The position numbers were made by a program, and so were the translations under genes. 64,000 nt of DNA from Litchfieldella anticariensis FP35 = DSM 16096 (lineage in GTDB: Bacteria; Pseudomonadota; Gammaproteobacteria; Pseudomonadales; Halomonadaceae): contig NZ_KE332388.1 of NCBI RefSeq assembly GCF_000409775.1, forward strand, positions 1,132,666 through 1,196,665, read 5' to 3'. Of the stretch, positions 35,182-43,354 are shown piece by piece (within the stretch, counting starts at the first letter, position 1; every line of letters starts with the position of its first letter). The notes beneath the pieces were generated by a model, which worked only from the letters and a program-made list of their open reading frames with translations, made no database searches and had not been told where the DNA came from.

Positions 35182-35715
35182 TCAAAGCCGGTTCATCTGC
35201 ACGGGCTGGCCCTGTGCATCGAAAGGTTGTCGGAATGTGAAGGCGCGGGGCGTGGAGCCATGGTCATGGAGGCATTCCAGACGCTCACAGGCTTCTCGCC
35301 AGTTGGTCTGGTGGTTGTCCTCTATCCACCAAATCACGTAGATTGGCCAACGCTGATTGAGAAACCAGTCTTTGCGCATTTGCAATGCCTGGCGATGCAA
35401 TGGCCCATGGTAGGCAAAGTTCCACACTGACTTAAGGTCTTGCCAGACTGAGATGGTCTGGGCTTGGGTCGAGTGGCCACTGGCCACTCCGTCGTTATAG
35501 AAACGGGGCACTGCGAAGGGTCCCCAAGATCCCCACTCGCGCTGATGGTTTGTCAGCCACTCCTTATCGTCCTGCTGCTTCGCCCGAGTGATAAAGCCAG
35601 GAGAGTTCTCGGCTTCGGCGAACACGTCTGGGGTACGGTCGTCGAATTCTTGCACCAGGGAATCGCCATAAGGGGCGCGCAATACGGAATAAGTCATCAG
35701 GCATACTTTAGGCAT
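35182..35715 (-). CDS. DUF3291 family protein
   Basis: A 177-residue protein matching DUF3291, a ferredoxin-like dimeric alpha/beta-barrel family: YSVLRAPYGDSLVQEF, AENSPGFITRAKQQD, TISVWQDLKSVWNFAYHGPLHRQALQMRKDWF and the Trp-rich YVIWWIEDNHQTNW. Members are related to ABM-type monooxygenases, but no reaction is assigned. It overlaps the end of the MetRS-like gene by 8 bp, with GAGGTGA as ribosome site, so it is an integral part of the operon. Function in the pathway unknown. Confidence 0.8.
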   Translation of the reverse strand: MPKVCLMTYSVLRAPYGDSLVQEFDDRTPDVFAEAENSPGFITRAKQQDDKEWLTNHQREWGSWGPFAVPRFYNDGVASGHSTQAQTISVWQDLKSVWNFAYHGPLHRQALQMRKDWFLNQRWPIYVIWWIEDNHQTNWREACERLECLHDHGSTPRAFTFRQPFDAQGQPVQMNRL

Positions 35716-37273
35716 GACTCACCTCGCAATTGACCACTTTTAGCCGGAACAGCTCATTGTCGAGCAACTGCGGACGTCCCTCTCCTACTTGTTTCTCATG
35801 ACCGACTTCAGCACCGCGCAGTGCCTTATGCAGCAGGTTGCAGCTTTTTGGCATTAGCGGATAGCAGCATCGAGCGAAGGTGGTGAGCAGATGCACCACA
35901 TCGGCTAGCTCAGTTTGAGCCTGATCAAGAGCGTGGTTGATCCACTCAAGGAGATGTAGGCAGTCCTCGGCAGCCTGACGCACATGGAAGCGTTCCTCCG
36001 ACATGCTGCGTAAAATAGTACGTTCAGCACTGGCCGCGAGCTGCCGGGTGCTGTCGTCGCAGATGTCAAAGCGTTGGGCCTGATTTACACCATCCAGGGC
36101 TGCGTTGAATTTTTCAGCGACTCGATGCCACAACTGATGGAGTGATTTGTCAAGAACGGCGACCATGGCCTGTTCGTTGTAGTTCGACTTCTCGAAACCG
36201 GGGCAATTGAGCGCTGCATAGAAGCGAAGTTCATCTGAACTGTAGCGTTCTACACTGTCGTCCGCCCAGATCACATGACCTCCACTGGTGGAGAACTTGG
36301 CGTGATCCAGGTTATAGAACTCGTTGATCATCGTAAATTTGGGCAGCCACTTGCCGTTGTCAATCTGACTAAGCAAAGCGACGTGGAGGATGGCATAGAA
36401 ATACGAGTTGTCGAAGCCGAAAAAGTTGATGTAAGAAGTGGGGACATTGCTTGGTTGCAAACGTTCTGCCCGTTGGTATGAGTGGATCAATTGAGCCATG
36501 ATTTCAGGCCAAGGGTTGAACATTTGTCCCTCAAACTGAGGGAGGCCAACCGGAATTCCCCATGACGACGGAACGCTGACAGGAAAATCCGGTAGCGGTC
36601 CCTTCAGCGCATCGTCAACAAGCCACAGATACCTCTGCCGGAAGTGTTTAGCCTGATCGTAGAACCGGACGATGTGACTTCTGAAACGCTCGAGTTCCAC
36701 CACCATCACTTCCACCCATTCAACCTCCAGGTCCTGGGAGCCACTGTTGGTATTACGAGGATCGAGCAGGTTCAGAGCACTGGTCAGGTTGCCACAGGCC
36801 TCGCAAATACCGCATTTACAGGCTGCCAAACAGTATGGACAGTAGCCAGAAACACTTGCCTCATCGAGAAGTTTTCCAGTGCTGCGGTCACGAAAGAAAG
36901 GGTATGGCTTCTCAACTAGCACTTTCTCCTCGTAAAGGCGTAGGAACAATTTGCGAACGAAGCCATTAGCTTCTTCATCCGGCGCGTAGTAGTCGTTCAC
37001 CGAGATGTCCAGGCGCTCCAGCGTTCGGCCAATCCTGTCAGTCCACTGCGCGGCCAAAACATGCGGTCCAACGCCCTGTCGCTCGGCTGTCACCCGTACA
37101 TAGGATTGGTTGACGTCGCTGTAGCAAGTAACAAAACTTTCCTCACCCTGCAGCCAAGCCGCCTTGGCAAGAATGTCCCCGGCCAGAAATGGCCCGCTTA
37201 GATGGCCTAGATGCAGGCCACCATTAGGCGTAGGGGGAGGCAGGGTAATGACGTATCGAGTTATTGCAGGCAT
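35708..37273 (-). CDS. Methionyl-tRNA-synthetase-like protein (hydrazine synthetase MetRS module)
   Basis: A 521-residue class I synthetase homologue. HLGH (21-24) is the HIGH motif. A zinc knuckle follows (Cys at 145, 148, 152, 154, 157 and 160). FFGFDNSYFYAILHVALL (284-301) is the MetRS helix, but the KMSKS loop is altered to KFSTSGG (326-332). It lacks a convincing anticodon-recognition extension. It directly follows a cupin gene and an N-hydroxylase. In known hydrazine synthetases (Spb40, PyrN, Tri28 type) a cupin and a MetRS-like domain are fused, and the MetRS part activates an amino acid without tRNA. It is thus unlikely to be the housekeeping MetRS. Confidence 0.88.
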   Translation of the reverse strand: MPAITRYVITLPPPTPNGGLHLGHLSGPFLAGDILAKAAWLQGEESFVTCYSDVNQSYVRVTAERQGVGPHVLAAQWTDRIGRTLERLDISVNDYYAPDEEANGFVRKLFLRLYEEKVLVEKPYPFFRDRSTGKLLDEASVSGYCPYCLAACKCGICEACGNLTSALNLLDPRNTNSGSQDLEVEWVEVMVVELERFRSHIVRFYDQAKHFRQRYLWLVDDALKGPLPDFPVSVPSSWGIPVGLPQFEGQMFNPWPEIMAQLIHSYQRAERLQPSNVPTSYINFFGFDNSYFYAILHVALLSQIDNGKWLPKFTMINEFYNLDHAKFSTSGGHVIWADDSVERYSSDELRFYAALNCPGFEKSNYNEQAMVAVLDKSLHQLWHRVAEKFNAALDGVNQAQRFDICDDSTRQLAASAERTILRSMSEERFHVRQAAEDCLHLLEWINHALDQAQTELADVVHLLTTFARCCYPLMPKSCNLLHKALRGAEVGHEKQVGEGRPQLLDNELFRLKVVNCEVSHA

Positions 37274-37313
37274 GTCCGTATACCTTCAGTCCTTAGTTTG
37301 TTTGATGCGTGCG

Positions 37314-37733
37314 TCATAGTACGCTGTCCGACTGTCCACCCCAGTCCCAGTAAATGTCGATCATCACGAAAGGCTCACTGGCTCGGTTACGCAGCTGGTG
37401 TTGAAAGTGACGAGGAAGGTAAACCACATCACCGAAACCGATAGTGGTAGTCTGAGACTCGATGGATAACTCGGCCTGCCCAGCAATGACGATGAAAGTT
37501 TCTTCTTCGTCATGGGCATGCCGATCTACATCAGTACCGGGATCTACCTGCACCCAGATACAGCCAAACTCTGTCAGAGAACGCTTGGTATTGACCTTGT
37601 CTGCCCAAGGAAACAATCGGTGTAGCTTGCAGTTGTATTCATCGGTAAAGGATATATCCGCATGACGTCGGATATAAGACTCAATGGGGAGTTCCTTGGC
37701 TACAGGGGTAGTGTCCATTTGGGTAGTATCCAT
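37314..37733 (-). CDS. Cupin (hydrazine synthetase cupin module)
   Basis: A 139-residue metal-binding cupin. Motif 1 DRHAHDEEETFIVIAG supplies H72, H74 and E78; motif 2 GDVVYLPRHFQHQL supplies H109 or H112. The ATG at 37733 overlaps the N-hydroxylase stop (TAATG), and a second ATG lies at 37715. The MetRS-like gene begins 40 bp further on. In fused hydrazine synthetases the cupin domain binds zinc and forms the N-N bond by rearranging an O-acyl hydroxylamine. Here it is a free-standing protein. Confidence 0.88.
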   Translation of the reverse strand: MDTTQMDTTPVAKELPIESYIRRHADISFTDEYNCKLHRLFPWADKVNTKRSLTEFGCIWVQVDPGTDVDRHAHDEEETFIVIAGQAELSIESQTTTIGFGDVVYLPRHFQHQLRNRASEPFVMIDIYWDWGGQSDSVL

Positions 37734-39058
37734 TAGAGTACGGTTGCTTCTTGGTAGGAGTGAGGACGGTCGCACAGGGCTTCCTGTGTCGTTAACGCTT
37801 CGATTTTTTCAGCTATCATCCAAGAGCGTAATGACAGCAGGCTAAAGGAGCCGGCGTCACCAAAGCCATGGGTCGACTCGCACAGACCATTTAGGAATAT
37901 CGAAGGGAAATCCGGGTCATCTGAGGCAATCAGATAGTCGCGCTCGACCTTCACTGAGCCATCGCTGCGCCGGCTTACATCGCCAGCCAAGTTTTCCAGT
38001 AGGGCCGGGAGGAACTCATCGTTGGATGCGACGCCAAGGTTGCGAAAGCCCGTCGCCAGGACTACAGCATCAACCATCATCGTAGTATCGCGACCTTTGA
38101 GGCTGTTATGCAGGTCAAGCCTAACTTGGTTGCCTTCCAATTCGGCGCACGTTATGTCGCTCATATTATGCAGGTGAATCCGCTCTCGGCCGTCGAGCTT
38201 TTGTACGTAGAGCTTGTGATACAGTGACTTGATCACGTCCATATCAGCGGAGCTGTAGTTGCTGCGCAATATCTCGTGCGTCAGTTTCTTCTGCAGCTCG
38301 ATCGGAGCGTTGTAGAAGTCATCGACGAACTCTGGGAAGTAAACGTTCTCGGTGAACGGGCTCGTGTCCTTAAGCTGGTAGGAGAAGCTACGGAAGATGT
38401 TGTGGATTTGGGCATCGGGATAACGAGCACTCAGGTCCAAGGTGAGTTCTACTGCGCTTTGGCTACTACCAATCACTGCAATCGAACTCAACGAGCCTTC
38501 ATTGCACCAGCGAGCATTAGCGGTAAGGTATCCGGTAAAGTGACTGACTCGCCCGGAGAAATCTTTGCGGAATACTTCAGGCACGAAGGGTGTACGACCA
38601 GGACCAAATGACAAGGTACGGGTCAGGAGGATGCGACCGAGACTAGTTTCGACACGCACCAGCTCTCCCGAGTCGCCGGCTCGCGAAATGGCTGTGACCC
38701 GTTCACCATAGCTGACCCAACGGTCGAACTGTCTGGCAACCCAGCGTATATAGCGCGCGTATTCCAGGCGGTACGGAAACTCTAAACCTAGGTTGAGGTA
38801 GTCGAACAGACGATCCTTAGATTTGAGATAGCTGAGGAAACCATAGGGGCTGACGGGGTTTCTCGGAGTGACGAAGTCACGCAATGGGTTGTGCTGGGTG
38901 TCGGAGCCATCGATCAGCATTTCTGCTTGCCAGTCAGGTGCAGTGCTGCCTTCGAGGAACAGGTATTGGCCTCCTAAGGCCTTTTCTTCTATCGCTACAG
39001 CTAGTGCTATGTTTGCTGGCCCAAAGCCAACGCCGATGACATCATAGATTTTGGTCAT
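37733..39058 (-). CDS. L-lysine/L-ornithine N-monooxygenase family protein
   Basis: A 441-residue FAD- and NADPH-dependent N-hydroxylase of the K_oxygenase family. FAD site GVGFGPANIALA (9-20), substrate and FAD segment NPLRDFVTPRNP (about 57-68), NADPH site IGSSQSAVE (196-204) and LATGFR near 345 are all present. It hydroxylates the side-chain amine of lysine or ornithine. AGGGAGCAGCAAC precedes the ATG at 39058. No siderophore NRPS or NIS synthetase is nearby, whereas the next genes are hydrazine-synthetase modules, so the product probably feeds N-N bond formation. Lys versus Orn is undecided. Confidence 0.92.
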   Translation of the reverse strand: MTKIYDVIGVGFGPANIALAVAIEEKALGGQYLFLEGSTAPDWQAEMLIDGSDTQHNPLRDFVTPRNPVSPYGFLSYLKSKDRLFDYLNLGLEFPYRLEYARYIRWVARQFDRWVSYGERVTAISRAGDSGELVRVETSLGRILLTRTLSFGPGRTPFVPEVFRKDFSGRVSHFTGYLTANARWCNEGSLSSIAVIGSSQSAVELTLDLSARYPDAQIHNIFRSFSYQLKDTSPFTENVYFPEFVDDFYNAPIELQKKLTHEILRSNYSSADMDVIKSLYHKLYVQKLDGRERIHLHNMSDITCAELEGNQVRLDLHNSLKGRDTTMMVDAVVLATGFRNLGVASNDEFLPALLENLAGDVSRRSDGSVKVERDYLIASDDPDFPSIFLNGLCESTHGFGDAGSFSLLSLRSWMIAEKIEALTTQEALCDRPHSYQEATVL

Positions 39059-39437
39059 GTTGCTGCTCCCTTTAGTGCGACAAAGCATGGTCTGCTTTGG
39101 TTGCGGTCCTTGCTCTCATATATGCCCTTCGAGACGATGGTCAGTGCAAACTAGCAATCCCCTCTGGCTCGAAGAACCGTAAGTCGTGATAAACAGTTGT
39201 TTGGCTAAGGTGTAATCGTCAAAGGATAATGCCCAGCATCAGGCTACAGCCGCACAATTAATCAATTCACAACTAGATCATGTTCAAATTGTTCTGCCTG
39301 AGGTTGAGAGTTCCGACACCTGGGAAGACATCGATGTCGGAATGACAGAAGCCACTGGCTAATTGCAAAATGTAGGTAATGTGCGAAAAATCCACTGATA
39401 GCCGATTCAAGTTGTTCGATTACTCTCAAGTAGCGTA
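39059..39437. promoter_or_regulatory. Internal intergenic region with palindromes
   Basis: The only large gap inside the cluster, and probably the promoter of the N-hydroxylase operon. It contains TTCCGACA (39311-39318) matched by TGTCGGAA (39335-39342), and nested in it the perfect 12-bp palindrome GACATCGATGTC (39327-39338). These could be an operator or the terminator-like end of the upstream EamA transcript. No coding frame is supported. Confidence 0.45.
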
Positions 39438-40340
39438 TTACTGTCTTCGAAGTGCTTTTTGTTCTACTTTCAAACCAATGAGGGCGAAGAAAAGCACAAC
39501 CAAGATGGCAATGATTGAATATCCAGAGAGACTCAGACGGTTATCGAACAACTGGAAGACAAATACGAGAATCGGGGTTAATAGCAAAACATATGAAACT
39601 TCTGCCGGATCAGCCAAGCTAATACCTTTCTGCAGACAATAAAGCGGTACTACATTGCCCAACAATGCGATAGCAAGGAAGGCCCAACCATTTTGCCCCA
39701 AGGATTCACCCAGACCTTGTCCGTAGAAGGCAAATACAATGATGAGCAGGAAGAAGCGCATAGACATCAGTTGGTGCAACTGGTAGCCCTGGTCATAGAT
39801 CCTCTTGGAAATCACATTCACCGAGGCCATGGCACAGCCAGTCAACACCGCAAATAGCAAGCCATACAGGCTGGCTTTACTGTCCTGCTGGCCCATACCT
39901 GAGTTACCTTGGAGCACTGTATGTGCCACCAGCCACATACTGACGATAGTGGCGACACCCACAAGTACGCGCCCTACCGTAAGCCCACGCAAGCTACCGG
40001 CCAGGATCAAGGTAAGAACCAGTGTCGCGAGCGGGTTCACGCCATACAATACCGCTGCAGTCATGGCCGGCTCCACGAATCGCAATGATTCGTAGAGAAA
40101 CAGCCAAGTAGCCAGTGTGCCCACATTCAGGCCGATGAACAGCATTAGGCGACGAGCTTCCCAAGCTGGCCAAGGGTCGCGATGATATGCTGTGACAAGC
40201 ATGAAGAACAGCGCCACAACCGAAAAGATCACCAGCAGCGAATGTTGCACGGACACCCCCTGTAGTAGGCTACCAAGCCACACTGACTGGGCAGCCGAGA
40301 GCATGTCGAAGGCTATGACAAAGATCAATCCGTTGTTCAT
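39438..40340 (-). CDS. EamA/DMT family transporter of the island cluster
   Basis: A 300-residue inner-membrane protein with about ten helices in two EamA halves: LATWLFLYESLRFVEPAMTAAVLYGVNPLATLVLTL and, in the second half, LLGNVVPLYCLQKGISLADPAEVSYVLLLTPILVFVFQL. The start at 40340 overlaps the ATP-grasp stop (ATGA) with GGAG upstream, so the two are coupled. EamA carriers usually export amino acids and metabolites. Export of the cluster product is the simplest reading. Confidence 0.85.
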   Translation of the reverse strand: MNNGLIFVIAFDMLSAAQSVWLGSLLQGVSVQHSLLVIFSVVALFFMLVTAYHRDPWPAWEARRLMLFIGLNVGTLATWLFLYESLRFVEPAMTAAVLYGVNPLATLVLTLILAGSLRGLTVGRVLVGVATIVSMWLVAHTVLQGNSGMGQQDSKASLYGLLFAVLTGCAMASVNVISKRIYDQGYQLHQLMSMRFFLLIIVFAFYGQGLGESLGQNGWAFLAIALLGNVVPLYCLQKGISLADPAEVSYVLLLTPILVFVFQLFDNRLSLSGYSIIAILVVLFFALIGLKVEQKALRRQ

Positions 40341-41581
40341 GCGACGCTCCACAGCTTACCTTCGGATTCCATCTTACGGATAAGCCGGGTATCCGATTCC
40401 AGTGCTGCGAGGCTCTCATGGGCTAAGAATACCCCCCCAGGGCTGTCGAACAGATTTCGTGTCGGTTCGATGTGGTCACCCACTGCGATATTCCAGAACG
40501 CAGTTGTGTAGCTCGCCAGACTATTGACCCAATCCTTACCCGGCAAAGCAATGATCTCACCACGCTGGCTATTAATTAACGACACTGCTCGGGAATGCTT
40601 ATGGTAGATCGGCGGTTGAGAAGTACGTAGTGCAAATCGACCTGGGTCGATAGCGGCATCCACCAACAAGTCAATCTGTGAGATATTGGAAAAGTACTGA
40701 GCGTTGCGCGGTGCTTTAGCCCCATGCAGCCGCGCTCCTAGCTCTATTAACACTGGCCCATGTTCGTCGAGCATGATTTCTATGTGCGCGGCACCGAAGT
40801 CGACGCCTAGGCTAGTAAGTGCTTTGAGCGCATAATCGACCAGCGGCTGAACTTCTGGATCATCGGGGTGGATGAAATTTTCCTGCACATAGACAATTGA
40901 GCCATGGAGTGGCGCTTTGTCGTAGCGGGAGGTATTGGTCACATAGTGCTGCCCATTAAGCGAGACAGTGTCGATCACGTACTCGCTGCCGCTCATATAT
41001 TTCTGTACTAATACGCTTTTATTAGCGTTTCCGATGCAGTCACGGCTGTCAAGTATATGCTCGACGGCATTCTTCACTTGATCAGCGTTCTCGCAAAAAT
41101 TTACGCCATCTGTGCCACAAGAACTGAGCGGTTTAACCACAGTGCGAGCGGCGTCTAGTTCAGGCAAACGTGCCAGCACTTCGCTCACCGAAGAGGCTTG
41201 GAACTGGGGGATAGAGCGTAAGCCATCTAGGGAGATCTGTTCCTGCATCAGGAACTTGTCCCTGAGTGTATCGAGCTTATCAGCTGCACATGAGGGTAAA
41301 CCGAGTGTATGCGCTAACCGGTTGGCTAGGATCACACCACTTTCGGCACCTGCAACTACCGCAGCACAGCCTTGTGCTCGAAGCATGTAGAGCAGGGTCT
41401 CGAAGTTGTCCCCAGTATAGAAGAAGGAATGTTCAAAATTATCAGGATAAAATGAACTAGAAAAAACTTCAGGAATGGGGGAGCAGCTATGTATAGCCCA
41501 GCAGCTGTAACCTCTACTTGCAAATTCCGCTGCCAAAAATTGACCACTAGAATAAGGGTCGACGATAGCAACATGGTCCAT
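40337..41581 (-). CDS. ATP-grasp ligase of the island cluster
   Basis: A 414-residue ATP-grasp enzyme. The N-terminal Rossmann-like part (MDHVAIVDPYSSGQFLAAEF) is followed by the ATP-binding lobes, with TVVKPLSSCGTDGVNFC near 165-180 and the catalytic region PVLIELGARLHGAKAPRN near 300. It resembles BacD-type L-amino-acid ligases and carboxylate-amine ligases, which join an amino acid to a second amine. GGGAGG lies ahead of the ATG at 41581. It is the first gene of the cluster and probably ligates the hydrazine-containing acid into a dipeptide. Confidence 0.85.
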   Translation of the reverse strand: MDHVAIVDPYSSGQFLAAEFASRGYSCWAIHSCSPIPEVFSSSFYPDNFEHSFFYTGDNFETLLYMLRAQGCAAVVAGAESGVILANRLAHTLGLPSCAADKLDTLRDKFLMQEQISLDGLRSIPQFQASSVSEVLARLPELDAARTVVKPLSSCGTDGVNFCENADQVKNAVEHILDSRDCIGNANKSVLVQKYMSGSEYVIDTVSLNGQHYVTNTSRYDKAPLHGSIVYVQENFIHPDDPEVQPLVDYALKALTSLGVDFGAAHIEIMLDEHGPVLIELGARLHGAKAPRNAQYFSNISQIDLLVDAAIDPGRFALRTSQPPIYHKHSRAVSLINSQRGEIIALPGKDWVNSLASYTTAFWNIAVGDHIEPTRNLFDSPGGVFLAHESLAALESDTRLIRKMESEGKLWSVA

Positions 41582-41854
41582 AAAATGCCTCCCTGGCAAA
41601 ACCACGATATATCTTCATTTTCCATGAAGAAACTTTGATTATCTTTATTATTTCAAACCAGCTTTGATTGACAGAGGTTTATATTATGTCATGCGATTCT
41701 TCTCATGCAAGCATGTCAAAGATATTTTTCCTGAATCAGGCTTGCTTCCCAATCGTTCGATATAATGAAGCTTAAAAAACTAGGTTTCTATATATTTTTG
41801 GCAAAGCCTCTTGCTAGTTTTGCAGGCAATAGAGCAATGGCCGTCCTGCTGGGT
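41582..41854. other. AT-rich region upstream of the cluster
   Basis: Strongly AT-rich, no coding frame. On the minus strand it holds AATAATAAAGATAAT-type sequences about 60-80 bp before the ATP-grasp ATG, a plausible promoter zone. No operator could be defined. Confidence 0.4.
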
Positions 41855-42449
41855 TCATTGAGTGGCAAGCTCGCCTAAGTGGATACGCTGTCCGATGGCG
41901 TCCTGCACGCTGGCCAGTGATAAGTCGATCCAGACACCGGACAGGCGCCCAGACGTGCGATCGAGCATGCGAATTGCTTCGTGTTCAAGGAGCAGTTGCA
42001 CGACCGTGGGTCGCCAGTGATCCAGGAGCGGATACGCGGCAAGATCACGTAGTCGCGACCAGAGCATCATGCTCTTGTCCTGACGTGAGTCGCGCACGTT
42101 GAAGGTGGCGTAGCACTGATCGGTTGGCTCGATCAGGTCCCTGACAGCGCTGATCGAACAGCCAGAGGTGCAGCAGGCTAGCAAACCGCGTTTGCCGATA
42201 GGTACGAGTCGTGCGCTTTGCCAGTCGGTCACGGTCCAGATGCAGCTGAATCGGCTGATCGCCCTGGAGCGCGAGACTACGCCAGCTACCCTCGGCCAGC
42301 GGCAGCGTCAAGTTGGGCATCAGTTCGTGAATCACAGTATCCCAACCCCACTGGGAGAGAAATACCGCGCTGCCGCCGTCGGCGACGTAGCTGTCCAGAA
42401 ATAGCTCTGGCGCCTCGTCGAGACGCCAGAGTCAGGCTTGAGTCGTCAT
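41855..42449 (-). pseudogene. Degenerate coding remnant at right end of island
   Basis: A minus-strand frame opens with a good site (AGGGAGG) and ATG at 42449, but stops after five codons (MTTQA). It then continues open (WRLDEAPELFLDSY...AEGSWRSLALQGDQPIQLHLDRDRL) to about 42235, after which the family-like sequence moves to another frame (DWQSARLVPIGKRG...) down to 41855. One nonsense codon and one frameshift are therefore inferred. I do not recognise the protein. It lies between the cluster and the att repeat, where a mobility or phage gene would be expected. Confidence 0.5.
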
Positions 42450-42570
42450 ACCTGCCTCCCTAACAAGGGGCAAGTTGCCAAACAGCGCGCGAAGCTCGCG
42501 CCCGATGAATAGCACCAGGCGGTGTCAAAGAAAATGCGAGGCTGTGCCAATGCTGGCGCGCGGTTACACT

Positions 42571-42641
42571 CGCTGTCACAAGGACTACGGAGCCAAGATG
42601 GATATGTGCGCGTTAGAGAGGGAATTTCAAGGGCCAGCTTC

Positions 42642-42642
<1 letters not shown>
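42571..42642 (+). repeat. Dispersed repeat, copy 2
   Basis: Direct copy of 30246-30315, adjoining the right attachment repeat. Differences include CGAAGCC/CGGAGCC and one extra base in TTAGAGAGGGAATTT. Confidence 0.75.
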
Positions 42643-42805
<163 letters not shown>

Positions 42806-42843
42806 GCAGGCAACACTTGCTTGTGAAATACTTGAGGTTGACG

Positions 42844-42918
42844 TGGCTGGGGTAGCAGGATTCGAACCTGCGAATGCCGGTACCAAAAACCGGTGCCTTA
42901 CCACTTGGCTATACCCCA
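42844..42918 (-). tRNA. tRNA-Gln (TTG)
   Basis: A 75-nt cloverleaf with encoded CCA. Acceptor TGGGGTA pairs with TACCCCA; anticodon stem CCGGT/ACCGG with loop TTTTGGT gives anticodon TTG. The U-A first pair is typical of bacterial tRNA-Gln. Confidence 0.97.
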
Positions 42919-42924
42919 GCAATG

Positions 42925-43000
42925 TGGTGGCCAGAGACGGAATCGAACCGCCGACACGGGGATTTTCAATCCCCTGCTCTACCGACTGAGCTATCTGGCC
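42925..43000 (-). tRNA. tRNA-Phe (GAA)
   Basis: A 76-nt cloverleaf with encoded CCA. Acceptor GGCCAGA; anticodon stem GGGGA/TCCCC with loop TTGAAAA gives anticodon GAA. Only six bases separate it from tRNA-Gln, so the three tRNAs share a transcript. Confidence 0.97.
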
Positions 43001-43081
43001 CTGCCAACGCCGACGTATTTAACTAGAAAGCCTTCCCGACGTCAAGGCCATCCAATTCAAAAAGTTGTCTGTCATGGTGCC

Positions 43082-43354
43082 TCACTCGTTGGGTGGCACA
43101 TACCCCTCGGCTTGATCAGTTTCGCGGTTATCGAAGAAGCGCTCCATCTGGTCCATGAGATACTCGCGTGAGGAGGGATCCATCATGTTGAGGTGCTTCT
43201 CATTGATCAGACGAGTCTGCAGAGATTGCCACTCTTCCCAGGCTTTTTTCGAGACACTGGCCTGGATTTCCTGCCCTTTCTTGCCGGGTAATGGCGGGAA
43301 AGGCAGCGCTTCGAGCTCGCGTTGATATTTGCGACAGAAGACAGTGTGGCTCAT
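43082..43354 (-). CDS. yggX: YggX, Fe(2+)-trafficking / oxidative-damage protection protein
   Basis: A 90-residue cytosolic protein of the YggX family, whose N-terminal [27 protein letters not shown] contains the single conserved Cys7. The family protects Fe-S enzymes and is linked to iron handling. Its ATG overlaps the mutY stop by four bases. The mutY-yggX pair is conserved in gammaproteobacteria and fits MutY being an Fe-S enzyme. Confidence 0.95.
   Translation of the reverse strand: MSHTVFCRKYQRELEALPFPPLPGKKGQEIQASVSKKAWEEWQSLQTRLINEKHLNMMDPSSREYLMDQMERFFDNRETDQAEGYVPPNE

Noticed and set aside
35708..37273. Housekeeping methionyl-tRNA synthetase
   Set aside because: The KMSKS loop is altered, no anticodon domain of normal form is seen, and the gene is embedded in a biosynthetic operon next to a cupin and an N-hydroxylase.
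37733..39058. Siderophore (hydroxamate) pathway start
   Set aside because: No NRPS, NIS synthetase, acyltransferase of the IucB type, or TonB receptor occurs in the island; the neighbours fit hydrazine synthesis better.
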